From Flavobacterium sp. Root901 (GTDB lineage: Bacteria > Bacteroidota > Bacteroidia > Flavobacteriales > Flavobacteriaceae), in the NCBI RefSeq assembly GCF_001429765.1, contig NZ_LMJB01000006.1, positions 328,338 to 392,337 of the forward strand: a stretch of 64,000 bases of DNA, written 5' to 3'. The notes beneath the pieces were generated by a model. It made no database searches and was not told the DNA's origin. It saw only the letters and a list, made by a program, of their open reading frames with translations. This document shows positions 1 through 12,405 of the stretch, in pieces. A program made the position numbers and the translations under genes. Position 1 is the stretch's first letter; each line of letters starts with the position of its first letter.

Positions 1-2262
1 GCTACAGCTCTAACAAGCGGAACGTATTATGCAGCAATTCTTGATCCAACAACAAACTGCGAAAGTGCAGTAAGATTAGCAATTGCCGTAAACGTAACGG
101 ATCCTGGAACACCAACCACAACAGATACCACACAAGATTTCTGTTTGGTTGATGCGTCTACCGTTGCCGATATTCAGGTAAATACGCCAGCAGTTGGAAC
201 GATTGTTTGGTATAATGCAGCGACAGGCGGAACAGCGATTCCAGCAGCAACAACATTAGCTACAGGAACTTACTATGCTTCTATTTTAAATGGAACTACA
301 AACTGTGAAAGTGCAGTAAGATTAGCAATTGCAGTAAGCGTGACTGATCCGGGGACACCAACAACGACAGATACAACACAAGATTTCTGTTTAATTGATG
401 CTCCAACTGTTGCGAACATTCAGGTAAATGAATCGAATGTAGTTTGGTATAGTACAACAACAGGCGGAACAGCAATTGCTCCCGCTACAGCTCTAACAAG
501 CGGAACGTATTATGCAGCAATTCTTGATCCAGCGACAAACTGTGAAAGTGCAGTAAGATTAGCGATTGCCGTAACTGTAACAGATCCTGGAACACCAACA
601 ACTACAGATGCAACACAAGATTTCTGTTTAATTGATGCGCCGACAGTTGCGAACATTCAGGTAAATACACCAGCGGGAGGAACGATTGTTTGGTATAATG
701 CAGCAACAGGGGGAACAGCGATTCCAACGACAACAGCATTAGCCACAGGAACTTACTACGCTTCTATTTTAAACGGAACTACAAACTGTGAAAGCAGTGT
801 AAGATTAGCGATTGCGGTAAACGTAACGGATCCTGGAACACCAACTACAACAGATACAACACAAGATTTCTGTTTAATTGATGCGCCGACCATTGCAAGC
901 ATTCAGGTAAATACACCAGCGGGAGGAACAATAGTTTGGTACAATGCAGCGACAGGCGGAACAGCAATTGCTCCGGCTACAGTTTTAACAAACGGAACGT
1001 ATTATGCAGCAATTCTTAATCCGACAACAAACTGTGAAAGCGCAGTAAGATTAGCAATTGCAGTAAGCGTGACTGATCCGGGAACACCAACAACGACAGA
1101 TACCACACAAGACTTCTGTTTAGTTAATGCTCCGACAGTTGCAAACATTCAGGTAAATGAATCGAATGTAGTTTGGTACAGTACAGCCACAGGCGGAACA
1201 GCAATTGCTCCGGCTACAGCTCTTACAAATGGAACTTATTATGCCGCGATTTTAGACCCTGCAGCAAACTGTGAAAGCGCAGTAAGATTAGCGATTGCAG
1301 TAACTGTAACCGACCCTGCTACACCAACTACTACAGATGCAACACAGACTTTCTGTTCTGGAAATGCACCTACAGTGGCTAATATTCAGGTAAATGAATC
1401 AAATGTAGTTTGGTACAGCACTGCAACAGGCGGAACAGCAATTCCGGCAGCAACAGCTTTGGCTACAGGTAATTATTATGGAGCAGTTAAAGATCCGGTA
1501 ACAGGATGTGAAAGCAGTGTAAGATTATTAGTTGCGGTTACAGTTGGTAACACAGTTAATCCGACCACTACAAATGCTGCACAAAGCTTCTGTTCAACAA
1601 CTTCACCAACAATTGCAGATATTCAGGTAAATGAAAGCAATGTAACCTGGTTTAGTACAGCAACAGGCGGAACAGCAATTCCGGCATCTACAGCATTAAT
1701 GTCTGGTATTTACTATGGAAATATTGTAGATCCTGCAACAGGTTGTGAAAGTTCAACTCGCTTACAAGTTACAGTTACAGTAACAGATCCGAGTCCAACA
1801 CCAACTACAACAGATACTACGCAGGATTTCTGTTCAATAAATACCCCTACAGTGGCTAATATTCAGGTAAATGAAGCGAATGTAATTTGGTATTCTTCTG
1901 CTACAGGCGGAACAGCAATTCCGGCAGCAACGCCATTAACTTCCGGTACATATTATGGAGCTGTGGCAAGTGCTATAAATTGTGAGAATCCGTCAAGATT
2001 AGCAGTTGTAGTAAATGTAAATACTCCGGGAGTAATTACAACGCCAAGTACAACGCAGACATTCTGCTTGTCTAAACTGCCAACAATAGCTGAGATCCTG
2101 GTTAATGAACCAAATGTTGTTTTCTATACTGCTGCAACAGGTGGAACACCACTTCCGGCAGGAACATTATTAACAGCAGGAACATATTATGCAGCCGCAC
2201 TTGCTAATACAACTAACGGTTGTGAAAGTGCCGCAAGATTAGGCATTACAATTGTCTTTGAA
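1..2262 (+). repeat. Tandem coding repeats of about 230-240 bp
   Basis: Each unit encodes one Ig-like module of the adhesin. Two subtypes differ at the segment after IQVN: one reads NTPAGGTIVWYNAATGG, the other NESNVVWYSTTTGG. Units near the window start are almost identical at the DNA level (bases 1-48 recur at 484-531), while the last three units have diverged. This suggests recent duplication or homogenisation at the 5' side, and likely length variation between strains. Confidence 0.9.
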
Positions 2263-3159
2263 AATGATGCTTTAGTTCAGCTTACTACTACAGACGACAC
2301 ACCATGTGTTTTCCAGGGAGTAACATATTCTATCGCAAACGGAAAATCAAATTATGTTTGGTCAGTTACTAACGGAACAATAATTTCCGGAGGCGGAACT
2401 GCAGATGGTTCAGCAACAATTTCATGGTCAGATATCGGACTAGGCAGAGTTGAGGTTACTTATACTAATAATTGTGATGAAACAACAACTAAATTCCTAA
2501 ATGTAACAGTTGCAACTTGTTCTGACTTAACAATTACAAATGTAGTTGACAACCCGGCACCTAATTTTGGTGACAATGTAACATTCACCATTACAGTAAA
2601 TAATGTTGGTGAAGGTGGTTTCATAAATACATTAGTTAGTAATTTATTGCCAACAGGATACGATTTAGTAAGCTCTAATACATCAGTAGGTACTTATGAT
2701 CCGGCAACAGGTCTTTGGACAATTCCAACTCTGCCTGCAGGACAAAGTGTGACATTAACCATCGTTGCAGAAGTGCTTTCAAGTGGAAATTATTTAACTG
2801 TTGCTACAATCGAAAACTCAACGCCGTTAGATGTTGATGCAACAAATAATTCAGCTTCAGCTTCTGTTGAACCAGTTTGTTTGACAGTTTACAATGAGTT
2901 CACACCAAATAATGATGGCGCGAATGATCTGTTTAGAATTGATTGTATAGAGACATATCCAAACAACGAGTTGAAAGTTTTTAACAGATACGGTGCATTA
3001 GTGTACAGCAAAGCACACTATGAAAACGATTGGGACGGAACTGCAAATGTATCCGGAGTAGTTAATAGAGGAGATATGCTGCCAACAGGTACTTATTTTT
3101 ATGTGATTACCATTGGAGATGGAACGGTTAAAAAAGGATGGTTATCAATCATGAGATAA
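1..3159 (+). CDS. Giant repeat surface adhesin with T9SS type B C-terminal domain (5' partial)
   Basis: The frame is open from base 1, so the N-terminus with its signal peptide lies upstream; an internal ATG at 145 is not the start. Nine complete repeats of about 78 residues follow a partial one, each with an Asp-Phe-Cys entry, a W-Y-(S/N)-x-A/T-T-G-G core and a C-E-S-x-x-R-L exit. After them come a PKD-like Cys-containing domain, a DUF11-like domain (from about residue 790 counted from the ATG at 145) and a final 90-residue gliding-associated C-terminal domain (FTPNNDGANDLF, FNRYGALVY, LPTGTYFYVI). That end is the type B signal for secretion by T9SS. The downstream PorP/SprF and OmpA genes are its usual partners. 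The role is probably surface adhesion or gliding; the ligand is unknown. Confidence 0.9.
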   Translation, partial: ATALTSGTYYAAILDPTTNCESAVRLAIAVNVTDPGTPTTTDTTQDFCLVDASTVADIQVNTPAVGTIVWYNAATGGTAIPAATTLATGTYYASILNGTTNCESAVRLAIAVSVTDPGTPTTTDTTQDFCLIDAPTVANIQVNESNVVWYSTTTGGTAIAPATALTSGTYYAAILDPATNCESAVRLAIAVTVTDPGTPTTTDATQDFCLIDAPTVANIQVNTPAGGTIVWYNAATGGTAIPTTTALATGTYYASILNGTTNCESSVRLAIAVNVTDPGTPTTTDTTQDFCLIDAPTIASIQVNTPAGGTIVWYNAATGGTAIAPATVLTNGTYYAAILNPTTNCESAVRLAIAVSVTDPGTPTTTDTTQDFCLVNAPTVANIQVNESNVVWYSTATGGTAIAPATALTNGTYYAAILDPAANCESAVRLAIAVTVTDPATPTTTDATQTFCSGNAPTVANIQVNESNVVWYSTATGGTAIPAATALATGNYYGAVKDPVTGCESSVRLLVAVTVGNTVNPTTTNAAQSFCSTTSPTIADIQVNESNVTWFSTATGGTAIPASTALMSGIYYGNIVDPATGCESSTRLQVTVTVTDPSPTPTTTDTTQDFCSINTPTVANIQVNEANVIWYSSATGGTAIPAATPLTSGTYYGAVASAINCENPSRLAVVVNVNTPGVITTPSTTQTFCLSKLPTIAEILVNEPNVVFYTAATGGTPLPAGTLLTAGTYYAAALANTTNGCESAARLGITIVFENDALVQLTTTDDTPCVFQGVTYSIANGKSNYVWSVTNGTIISGGGTADGSATISWSDIGLGRVEVTYTNNCDETTTKFLNVTVATCSDLTITNVVDNPAPNFGDNVTFTITVNNVGEGGFINTLVSNLLPTGYDLVSSNTSVGTYDPATGLWTIPTLPAGQSVTLTIVAEVLSSGNYLTVATIENSTPLDVDATNNSASASVEPVCLTVYNEFTPNNDGANDLFRIDCIETYPNNELKVFNRYGALVYSKAHYENDWDGTANVSGVVNRGDMLPTGTYFYVITIGDGTVKKGWLSIMR

Positions 3160-3203
3160 CATTCTATTAATCATCTAATTAATTAAACTAAATAAGTATC
3201 GTT

Positions 3204-4136
3204 ATGAAACTATATATAAAACCATTAGAAACGTATTTAATTTTAATATGTTCTTTTATTACAGTTTGCGTCAGTGCACAACAAGATCCTCAATATACGC
3301 AGTATATGTATAATACAATGGCGGTAAATCCGGCTTATGCCGGATCTACCGGCACTCTCGAAGCCACTCTTTTGCACCGTTCACAATGGGTAGGGATTTC
3401 CGGAGCACCTGAAACACAGTCGTTTTCAATTCACGGACCTCTTTCAAATGAAAAAATAGGTTTGGGATTAAGTGTTGTAAACGACAAAATAGGTCCTTCC
3501 AGTGAATTATACCTTGACGGAAACTTCTCTTATTCATTACCTCTTGGATATGAAAAAAGATTAGCCTTTGGTATAAAAGCAGGTATGAGAATGCTTAATA
3601 TAGATTGGTCTAAAGGAAGATATTACAATGACAATGATGTTCTCCTAAACCAAAATATAGACAATCAAATGAAATTGGCAGTAGGAGCCGGGATTTACTA
3701 TTATACTGAAAAATGGTATTTAGGCTTTTCTATTCCAAGTTTTATTGAAAACAATTATTATGATGATGTACAGGAATCTATAGATTACGATCGTTTGCAT
3801 TATTTTTTAATGGGAGGGTATGTTTTTGATTTGAACCCAAATTTAAAGTTCAAACCAGCATTTTTAGTAAAAGCAGTAAGCGGGGCACCAATTACTGCAG
3901 ATGTATCGGCGAATTTTATGATTGCTGAGAAATTTGTTATTGGCGGATCATACAGAACAGATGATTCAGTAAGTATTCTGGCAGGTTTTCAAATATCTCC
4001 TAGTTTTTATCTGGGTTATGCTTTTGATTACACTACAAGTCAATTGAATAAATACAATGATGGAACACATGAGTTCATCCTGCGTTATTCATTCAACAAA
4101 GGCCAAAGCAAAATTAAATCTCCTCGATTCTTCTAA
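3204..4136 (+). CDS. PorP/SprF family type IX secretion outer membrane protein
   Basis: A 310-aa protein with a signal peptide ending near VSAQ and the family-typical N-terminus DPQYTQYMYNTMAVNPAYAG, followed by alternating beta-strand-like segments expected of an outer membrane barrel. PorP/SprF proteins pair with specific type B cargo and are needed for its secretion or anchoring. The gene starts 45 bp after the giant adhesin and is followed 11 bp later by an OmpA-like gene, so the three are probably one transcript. The adhesin upstream is its likely dedicated client. Family assignment is firm; the pairing is inferred from gene order. Confidence 0.9.
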   Translation: MKLYIKPLETYLILICSFITVCVSAQQDPQYTQYMYNTMAVNPAYAGSTGTLEATLLHRSQWVGISGAPETQSFSIHGPLSNEKIGLGLSVVNDKIGPSSELYLDGNFSYSLPLGYEKRLAFGIKAGMRMLNIDWSKGRYYNDNDVLLNQNIDNQMKLAVGAGIYYYTEKWYLGFSIPSFIENNYYDDVQESIDYDRLHYFLMGGYVFDLNPNLKFKPAFLVKAVSGAPITADVSANFMIAEKFVIGGSYRTDDSVSILAGFQISPSFYLGYAFDYTTSQLNKYNDGTHEFILRYSFNKGQSKIKSPRFF

Positions 4137-4147
4137 AAACAAAACAT

Positions 4148-6085
4148 ATGAAAAAAATATATATCCTAAGTTTAGTCTTGAGCATTACGTTTAGTTTTGC
4201 TCAAAAGACTAATTTAAAGAAAGCCGATGCTTTGTTTAGAAATTACTCGTATACAGATGCTTCAAAAGCATACGAGGAAATTTTGCAGAACATCAAAAAT
4301 CCATCTGCACAAACTTTAAAAAACGCCGCAGACTCGTATTATTTTATTTCTGATGCCCGAAATGCGCTTAAATGGTACAGAAAATTATACGAAGTTCAGG
4401 GAAATAATTTAACAGACATTTACTATCTGAGATATATTCAAACCATGAAAGCAGTAATGGATTATGAGGAAGCAGATAGAGTAACCAAAGAGTATCTGGA
4501 TAAAAAAGGAGACCAAAAGGAAATTGACCGCTATGTTACCCAGAAAAAACAACTGGACAGCTTAGCAAAGGCAAAATCATTGTATCAAATTAAAAATCTG
4601 GATATTAATACCAGTAAATCTGATTTTGGAACAACATTTTATCAGGACAAAATTGTCTTTACATCGGCAAGGGATACCACTAAGTTTAGTGAAAAACTAT
4701 ACACTTGGAACAATCAGCCTTTCCTGAATTTATATGTTTCTGAAAGAAATCCTGCAGACGGAAGCCTGTTTAATGAAAGCTTATTCATACCCAATGTAAT
4801 GAGTAAATATCATGAAGCTACGGCAACTTTTGATGCATCTGGAAAAACGATTTACTATACTACTAACATTTTAAAGAAAAACAAGTTGGTTGTTGATGGT
4901 GATAAAGTCAATAACTTTCAAATTGTAAAAGGTTCAGTTGTAGATAATAAATTAGAAAATCCGCAAAATGTTTTCTTTAACAGCGAAGATTATTCAGTAG
5001 GGCATCCTTCTTTAAGTGATGACGGACAATGGCTTTTCTTTGCATCAGATATGCCGGGAGGTTTTGGAGAAACAGATTTATATGTGGTGAAAATTGCCGA
5101 TGACGGAACAATGAGTTCTCCGTTAAATCTCGGACCAAAAATTAACACCATTGGTAATGATCTTTTTCCTTACTACAGAAACGGAATGCTGTATTTTTCT
5201 TCAGACGGGCATTACGGACTTGGAGATTTAGATGTTTACGAAAGCAAATTTCTGCCTGACGGAACTTTTACAACACCCAGAAACCTTGGTGCTCCTATAA
5301 ATAGCAACACAGATGATTTTGCTTATATTGTAGACAAGTCAGACAGTTATGGATATGTTTCCTCCAACAGAGCAGGAGGTAAGGGTGACGACGATATTTA
5401 TTCTTTTGTAAAAGGAAAACCTGTTTGTAACCAAAGTATTTCCGGAATGGCAATTGACAGAAAATCTAAACTTCCTCTGGCAGACGTTACCGTAATGGCT
5501 TATAACTCTTTTAAAGAGGTTTTAGGAGAAACAAAAACCAATTACGAAGGAAAATATGCAATTGTAGTACCATGTAATAAAGTTGTCAATATGATTGCGG
5601 CTAAACCGAATTACAGCAGCGACGAAAGAACGGTAGAAACTACAAAAGAAAACGAAGGCGAAATTCCGAACATAAATTTTGAACTCAGCAATTATGATGA
5701 CTTAGTGGTTAAAAAGAAAGGTGTTGAAAAAGTAGATGTTAATCCAATTTATTTTGATTATGACAAGTACGATATTACACCTCTGGCAATTACAGAATTG
5801 ACGAAAGTCGTTTTCATCATGCAGAAGTTTCCAAATATCAGAATCAAAATCGAATCGCATACAGATTCAAGAGGAAAAGATGCTTATAATTTAAAACTTT
5901 CAGATAATAGAGCAAAATCAACAAGAGATTATATTATCTCTCAGGGAATAGATGCTTCAAGAATCGAAAGTGCTATTGGTTATGGTGAAAGCCGCTTAAT
6001 CAATAAATGCAAAAATGGAGTTAAATGTACTGAAGAAGAACATTTGTTAAACAGACGCTCCGATTTTATCATTATTCAAAAGTAG
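4148..6085 (+). CDS. OmpA-family outer membrane protein with PD40 repeats
   Basis: A 645-aa exported protein (signal peptide ending near SFAQ). The N-terminal 130 residues look like TPR helices. They are followed by WD40-like PD40 beta-propeller segments (HPSLSDDGQWLFFASD, DLFPYYRNGMLYFSSDG, YGYVSSNRAGG), a carboxypeptidase-regulatory-like domain (about 430-510) and a C-terminal OmpA peptidoglycan-binding domain (YFDYDKYDITP, HTDSRG, LSDNRA). It would tie the surface complex made by the two upstream genes to the cell wall. A terminator follows. The adhesin-PorP-OmpA trio is common in Flavobacteriia. Confidence 0.9.
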   Translation: MKKIYILSLVLSITFSFAQKTNLKKADALFRNYSYTDASKAYEEILQNIKNPSAQTLKNAADSYYFISDARNALKWYRKLYEVQGNNLTDIYYLRYIQTMKAVMDYEEADRVTKEYLDKKGDQKEIDRYVTQKKQLDSLAKAKSLYQIKNLDINTSKSDFGTTFYQDKIVFTSARDTTKFSEKLYTWNNQPFLNLYVSERNPADGSLFNESLFIPNVMSKYHEATATFDASGKTIYYTTNILKKNKLVVDGDKVNNFQIVKGSVVDNKLENPQNVFFNSEDYSVGHPSLSDDGQWLFFASDMPGGFGETDLYVVKIADDGTMSSPLNLGPKINTIGNDLFPYYRNGMLYFSSDGHYGLGDLDVYESKFLPDGTFTTPRNLGAPINSNTDDFAYIVDKSDSYGYVSSNRAGGKGDDDIYSFVKGKPVCNQSISGMAIDRKSKLPLADVTVMAYNSFKEVLGETKTNYEGKYAIVVPCNKVVNMIAAKPNYSSDERTVETTKENEGEIPNINFELSNYDDLVVKKKGVEKVDVNPIYFDYDKYDITPLAITELTKVVFIMQKFPNIRIKIESHTDSRGKDAYNLKLSDNRAKSTRDYIISQGIDASRIESAIGYGESRLINKCKNGVKCTEEEHLLNRRSDFIIIQK

Positions 6086-6195
6086 TACTATGTTTGCGTT
6101 TAATTAATTGATAATTAGATTTTAAAATATAGAACGCAGAAACCATTTGGAAGTTGGTTTTTTAAAATTCTTTTTTAAGAATAATGGACAAGGAG

Positions 6196-6231
6196 AAAAT
6201 CAGGCCGCAAGTTTTTGCAGCCTGATTTTTG
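6196..6231 (+). terminator. Rho-independent terminator after the adhesin-PorP-OmpA operon
   Basis: Arms AAAATCAGGC and GCCTGATTTT flank a 14-nt loop and run into a T-rich stretch. It lies about 110 bp after the OmpA stop and closes the trio. Confidence 0.75.
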
Positions 6232-6253
6232 ATTTTATAAAACTTTCGCTTTA

Positions 6254-6286
6254 TTGTTTTTTGAAACCAAAATAATCCTAATTTTG
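6254..6286 (+). promoter_or_regulatory. Predicted promoter of ligA
   Basis: TTG, 22 bp, TAATTTTG matches the Bacteroidota consensus (TTG, 17-23 bp, TAnnTTTG). The -7 box ends 45 bp before the ligA ATG. Confidence 0.6.
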
Positions 6287-6325
6287 ATATTCATTTATTT
6301 TGAAATCACAATCAGCATTATTTAA

Positions 6326-9009
<2,684 letters not shown>

Positions 9010-9020
<11 letters not shown>

Positions 9021-9921
9021 TTGATCTCGCCTGATTGCTGTGTGCTTTATCTTTATCAAAATAAAAATCGATACGGCCTAAATTAATTCCGTAACAGCCA
9101 ACCTGATTTACCAAAACGTTTTCTCCTGCTTTATTTTTTACAATTGTTGGCTTATCCAGAAAAGTATGTGTATGTCCGCCAATAATTAAATCAATATCCT
9201 GCGTAAGTTCTGCCAGTTTCAAATCAGAAATTTTCGAAGGTTCGTCTTTGTATTTATAGCCAAGATGTGAAAGACAAACAACCAAATCACATTTTTCTTC
9301 CTGTTTTAATAAACGTGTCATATCGTGCGCAATTTCTACAGGATCATTATAGACTGTTTCTTTATAAAGCTGTTTATCAACTAAACCCTGAAGTTCAATT
9401 CCTAAACCAAAAACACCAACTTTAATTCCGTTTTTATTGAATATCTTATAAGGTTTTACAAGACCATTCATTACAGTGTTTTTAAAATCGTAATTAGAAT
9501 TTATAAATTCAAAAGTGGCATGGGGCATTTGCGCATACAAACCATCAAGGCCGTTATCAAAATCATGGTTACCAATCGTAGATGCATCATATTTCATCAT
9601 ACTCATCAGCTTAAATTCTAGTTCGCCTCCGTAATAATTAAAGTACGGAGTTCCCTGAAAAATATCACCCGCATCAAGTAAAAGGACATTTGGATTTTCC
9701 TTACGAATTGTTTCGATAAGAGCTGCACGACGGGATACGCCGCCTTTATTTGGATTACGGGGATCATCAGCCGGAAACGGATCAATATGGCTGTGAACAT
9801 CGTTTGTATGAAGAATCGTTAAGTGGTTAATATCGTTATTTTCAAAACTGCTCAATGATAATCCCAAACCAATTAAGGCAGTGCTTGCAGCGGTTTTTTC
9901 GATAAATTCTCTTCTTTTCAT
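9010..9921 (-). CDS. Metallophosphatase, 5'-nucleotidase N-terminal domain only
   Basis: A 303-aa calcineurin-like phosphoesterase carrying all the metal-binding motifs of the UshA/5'-nucleotidase family: TNDVHSH, DAGDIFQG, GNHDFDNG, and GGHTHT near the C-terminus. The N-terminus MKRREFIEK followed by a hydrophobic stretch looks like a twin-arginine (Tat) signal, so the folded metalloenzyme is probably exported. The substrate-binding C-terminal domain of classical UshA is absent here and is encoded by the gene immediately upstream in the transcript. The two probably act together on nucleotides or nucleotide sugars in the periplasm. Confidence 0.88.
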
Positions 9922-9969
9922 TTTGTATATTTTTTGCGGGGAACTTTATATTTTGATGTTTTCTTTGCC

Positions 9970-10018
9970 GCGAATTTTACAGATTTGCACAAATTTAATT
10001 GTCGAAAAAATAATTCGC
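9970..10018. repeat. Short intergenic inverted repeat
   Basis: GCGAATT and AATTCGC arms bracket an AT-rich segment between the two halves of the split 5'-nucleotidase. It resembles other intergenic filler in this genome and is too weak to call a terminator. Confidence 0.3.
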
Positions 10019-10030
10019 AGCTAACTCTTT

Positions 10031-10810
10031 TTATTCTTCTGTAATACGAATATCTCTCGGTACCGGAATGGTATCAACTTCTTTAAAATAGTCAATCAAT
10101 ACATTTCGAAGCTTATAATTCAAATGATATTTCTGAATATTTTTTGAGAAGAAACTCATATTATCGCCGCCATTGGCTAAATAATCATTTGTAGCCACAT
10201 AATAGGTTTTAGAAATATCAAAAGGTTTTCCCTGAATCATGATATTTTTAGCCGTATTGTCTTTTGCAATGGTAAAAGTCATTCCCGACAAAGGATGTGG
10301 TTTTTTCTCTCGGATAATATAAGAAGTGATTTCTAAAATCTGATCTCCTTTTAAAGCCAGAACTACCATACTATTTTCAAAAGGCATAATTTCATAAGCA
10401 GATCTAGTCGTAACATTTCCTTTTGGCAAAATTGCCCTTATACCGCCATGATTTAAAAAACAAATATCAATCATTTTATTTTCGCGGGGTTTAAAAACTT
10501 TATTACCTCTTTCGAGACAAACATCGGATAATAAATTTCCAATAGTAGTCTGCCATTTTCCAGTACTTTTATCCAGGGTTTCCGGACAGTAAGCAAGAAT
10601 GCTGTCTAAATCCTTATTAATATGATCGCGATACGGTTTAATAAATTTTTCAATTTCAGGAGTTTCTGCACTGTTTTCTGCAACAGGAAGCTGTTTTCCT
10701 TCTATCTTCGTTAAGTTATAATTCTTGGGACTGCAAGAAATTATTGAAAGAAGTGTTAAGAATATAACAAAAAGTTTTAAAAATCGGTTATACTTTTTTA
10801 GTTTTACCAT
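10031..10810 (-). CDS. Lipoprotein with 5'-nucleotidase C-terminal domain
   Basis: A 259-aa lipoprotein (hydrophobic leader ending SIISC). The body is the C-terminal substrate-binding domain of the UshA/5'-nucleotidase family, with TIGNLLSD, NHGGIRAILPKGNVT, YEIMPFENSMVVLALKG and the late ATNDYLANGGDNM segment. It has no metallophosphatase domain, which is supplied by the next gene 109 bp downstream. The C-terminal half is membrane-anchored while the catalytic half carries its own export signal, so the enzyme is a two-polypeptide version of UshA. Both genes run away from the dapA operon. Confidence 0.85.
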   Translation of the reverse strand: MVKLKKYNRFLKLFVIFLTLLSIISCSPKNYNLTKIEGKQLPVAENSAETPEIEKFIKPYRDHINKDLDSILAYCPETLDKSTGKWQTTIGNLLSDVCLERGNKVFKPRENKMIDICFLNHGGIRAILPKGNVTTRSAYEIMPFENSMVVLALKGDQILEITSYIIREKKPHPLSGMTFTIAKDNTAKNIMIQGKPFDISKTYYVATNDYLANGGDNMSFFSKNIQKYHLNYKLRNVLIDYFKEVDTIPVPRDIRITEE

Positions 10811-10831
10811 TTTAAATGCGGCTTAAATAAT

Positions 10832-10839
10832 TAATTTTG
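10832..10839 (+). promoter_or_regulatory. Possible -7 box for the DUF6913-dapA operon
   Basis: TAATTTTG fits TAnnTTTG, 17 bp before the ATG. I see no TTG at the right distance upstream, so this is only a half match. Confidence 0.4.
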
Positions 10840-10856
10840 TAATTCGTAAAAGTACT

Positions 10857-11369
10857 ATGTTTTTAGATTATATAAAGGAATTTTTTGTAAAAAAATCATT
10901 AAAAAATCACTTGAATACTATCAAAAACGAAGTTTTTACCAGCAATATACAAACCATTGGTTTGTTGGTTGATGAAAGTAAATTCCACTACTCTAAAGAG
11001 TTAATAAATGAAATGGTATCAAACGGAATTGTTGCTGAAAACATTAAAATTGCTGTGTATAAAAGTAAATTTGATAAAAAAAAGACATATTCAAGACCTG
11101 CTTTTGGTAAACAACACATCAATTGGAAAGGTCAGATCATTGAAAATTTTTTAAACGAATTTATTGATACGGAATTTGATCTTCTGATTAGTTATTATAA
11201 TGAGGAATCTCCCATTTTAATGATGCTGACCAGTAAATCAAAAGCAAGATTTAAAGTTGGATTTTCTTCTGTCGATCAAAAATTAAACAGATGGATGATA
11301 AATACCGATATCTCAGAATATAAACTTTTTGTAACAGAATTGTTTAAGTATTTAAAAAGTATAAAGTAA
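10857..11369 (+). CDS. DUF6913 family protein
   Basis: A 170-aa soluble protein that I match to the DUF6913 family of Flavobacteriia, where it usually sits just upstream of dapA as it does here (16 bp gap). No catalytic motif is evident. Visible features are a basic N-terminus, a central strand-helix pattern ([20 protein letters not shown]) suggesting a small alpha/beta fold, and a conserved-looking [14 protein letters not shown] loop. The function is unknown. Gene order suggests co-expression with lysine/diaminopimelate synthesis but not necessarily a shared role. Confidence 0.75.
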   Translation: MFLDYIKEFFVKKSLKNHLNTIKNEVFTSNIQTIGLLVDESKFHYSKELINEMVSNGIVAENIKIAVYKSKFDKKKTYSRPAFGKQHINWKGQIIENFLNEFIDTEFDLLISYYNEESPILMMLTSKSKARFKVGFSSVDQKLNRWMINTDISEYKLFVTELFKYLKSIK

Positions 11370-11385
11370 AATTATAAATCAAAAT

Positions 11386-12267
11386 ATGCAATCATTAATA
11401 GGAACTGGTGTTGCGCTTGTAACTCCATTTAAAAAAGACTTTTCAGTAGATATCGAAGCCTTGCAGCGCATCGTTAACTTTTCGATTGACGGAGGAGTTG
11501 AATATCTTGTGGTTATGGGTACAACTGCAGAAAATGCAACTTTAACACAAGAAGAAAAAGAGCTGGTTATTAACACCGTAATTGATGTTAATAAAGGAAG
11601 ACTGCCTTTAATTCTTGGAGTTGGAGGAAATAACACTATGCAAGTTGTAGAAGAATTAAAAACAAGGGATTTCTCTGCTTTTGAGGCTATACTTTCAGTT
11701 TCTCCATATTATAATAAACCAACACAGGAAGGAATTTACCAGCACTTTAAAGCTATTGCAGAAGCCTCTCCGGTGCCGGTAATTTTATATAATGTTCCGT
11801 CAAGAACTTCAAGCAATATGCTGCCTTCAACGGTAATTCGTTTAGCAAATGACTTTCAGAATGTTGTAGCGATAAAAGAGGCAGCCGGCGATATGGCACA
11901 GGCATTAAGACTTATAAAAGATGCACCAAAAGATTTCCTTGTAATTTCAGGAGATGATATGATTGCTTTACCAATTGTTTTAGCAGGTGGAGCAGGTGTG
12001 ATTTCAGTAATTGGACAGGGTTTTCCAAAAGAATTTTCAGAAATGATTCGTTTGGGACTCAATAAAAAAGCTGCCGAAGCGTTTAAAACACAATATTTAT
12101 TGTCAGATTGTATTGATATGATTTTCGAACAGGGAAATCCAGCCGGAATTAAACAAGTTTTTCAGGCCATGAATATTGCAGAAAACACTGTACGTCTGCC
12201 TTTAGTTTCTGTAGATGAATCTTTAGCAAACCGATTAAATGATTTTGTTAAGCATAGCATTAAATAA
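11386..12267 (+). CDS. dapA: 4-hydroxy-tetrahydrodipicolinate synthase DapA
   Basis: It condenses pyruvate with aspartate semialdehyde, the committed step to diaminopimelate (cell wall) and lysine. The 293-aa length matches the family. The sequence shows the early [10 protein letters not shown] strand, GTTAENATL (threonine pair near 45), LYNVPSRT with the active-site tyrosine, and VAIKEAAGD with the Schiff-base lysine near 162. It is a TIM barrel, normally a tetramer. It follows the DUF6913 gene closely and ends before the bamD promoter, so it is the last gene of a short operon. Confidence 0.96.
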   Translation: MQSLIGTGVALVTPFKKDFSVDIEALQRIVNFSIDGGVEYLVVMGTTAENATLTQEEKELVINTVIDVNKGRLPLILGVGGNNTMQVVEELKTRDFSAFEAILSVSPYYNKPTQEGIYQHFKAIAEASPVPVILYNVPSRTSSNMLPSTVIRLANDFQNVVAIKEAAGDMAQALRLIKDAPKDFLVISGDDMIALPIVLAGGAGVISVIGQGFPKEFSEMIRLGLNKKAAEAFKTQYLLSDCIDMIFEQGNPAGIKQVFQAMNIAENTVRLPLVSVDESLANRLNDFVKHSIK

Positions 12268-12307
12268 TTGTTAAAGTGTTAGTATTTTAATATACTAAAA
12301 AATTATT

Positions 12308-12337
12308 TTGCAGTCGCTAAATTAATGACTAAATTTG
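12308..12337 (+). promoter_or_regulatory. Predicted promoter of the bamD operon
   Basis: TTG, 19 bp, TAAATTTG is a full match to the Bacteroidota consensus at ideal spacing. Transcription would start near 12343, giving a leader of about 60 nt before the bamD ATG. Confidence 0.75.
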
Positions 12338-12405
12338 CACCCGAAACTTCGGTGTGGTTTTTACTTTGGCATAATGTCTAAGAAAATCATAATAAAAGTA
12401 AATAA

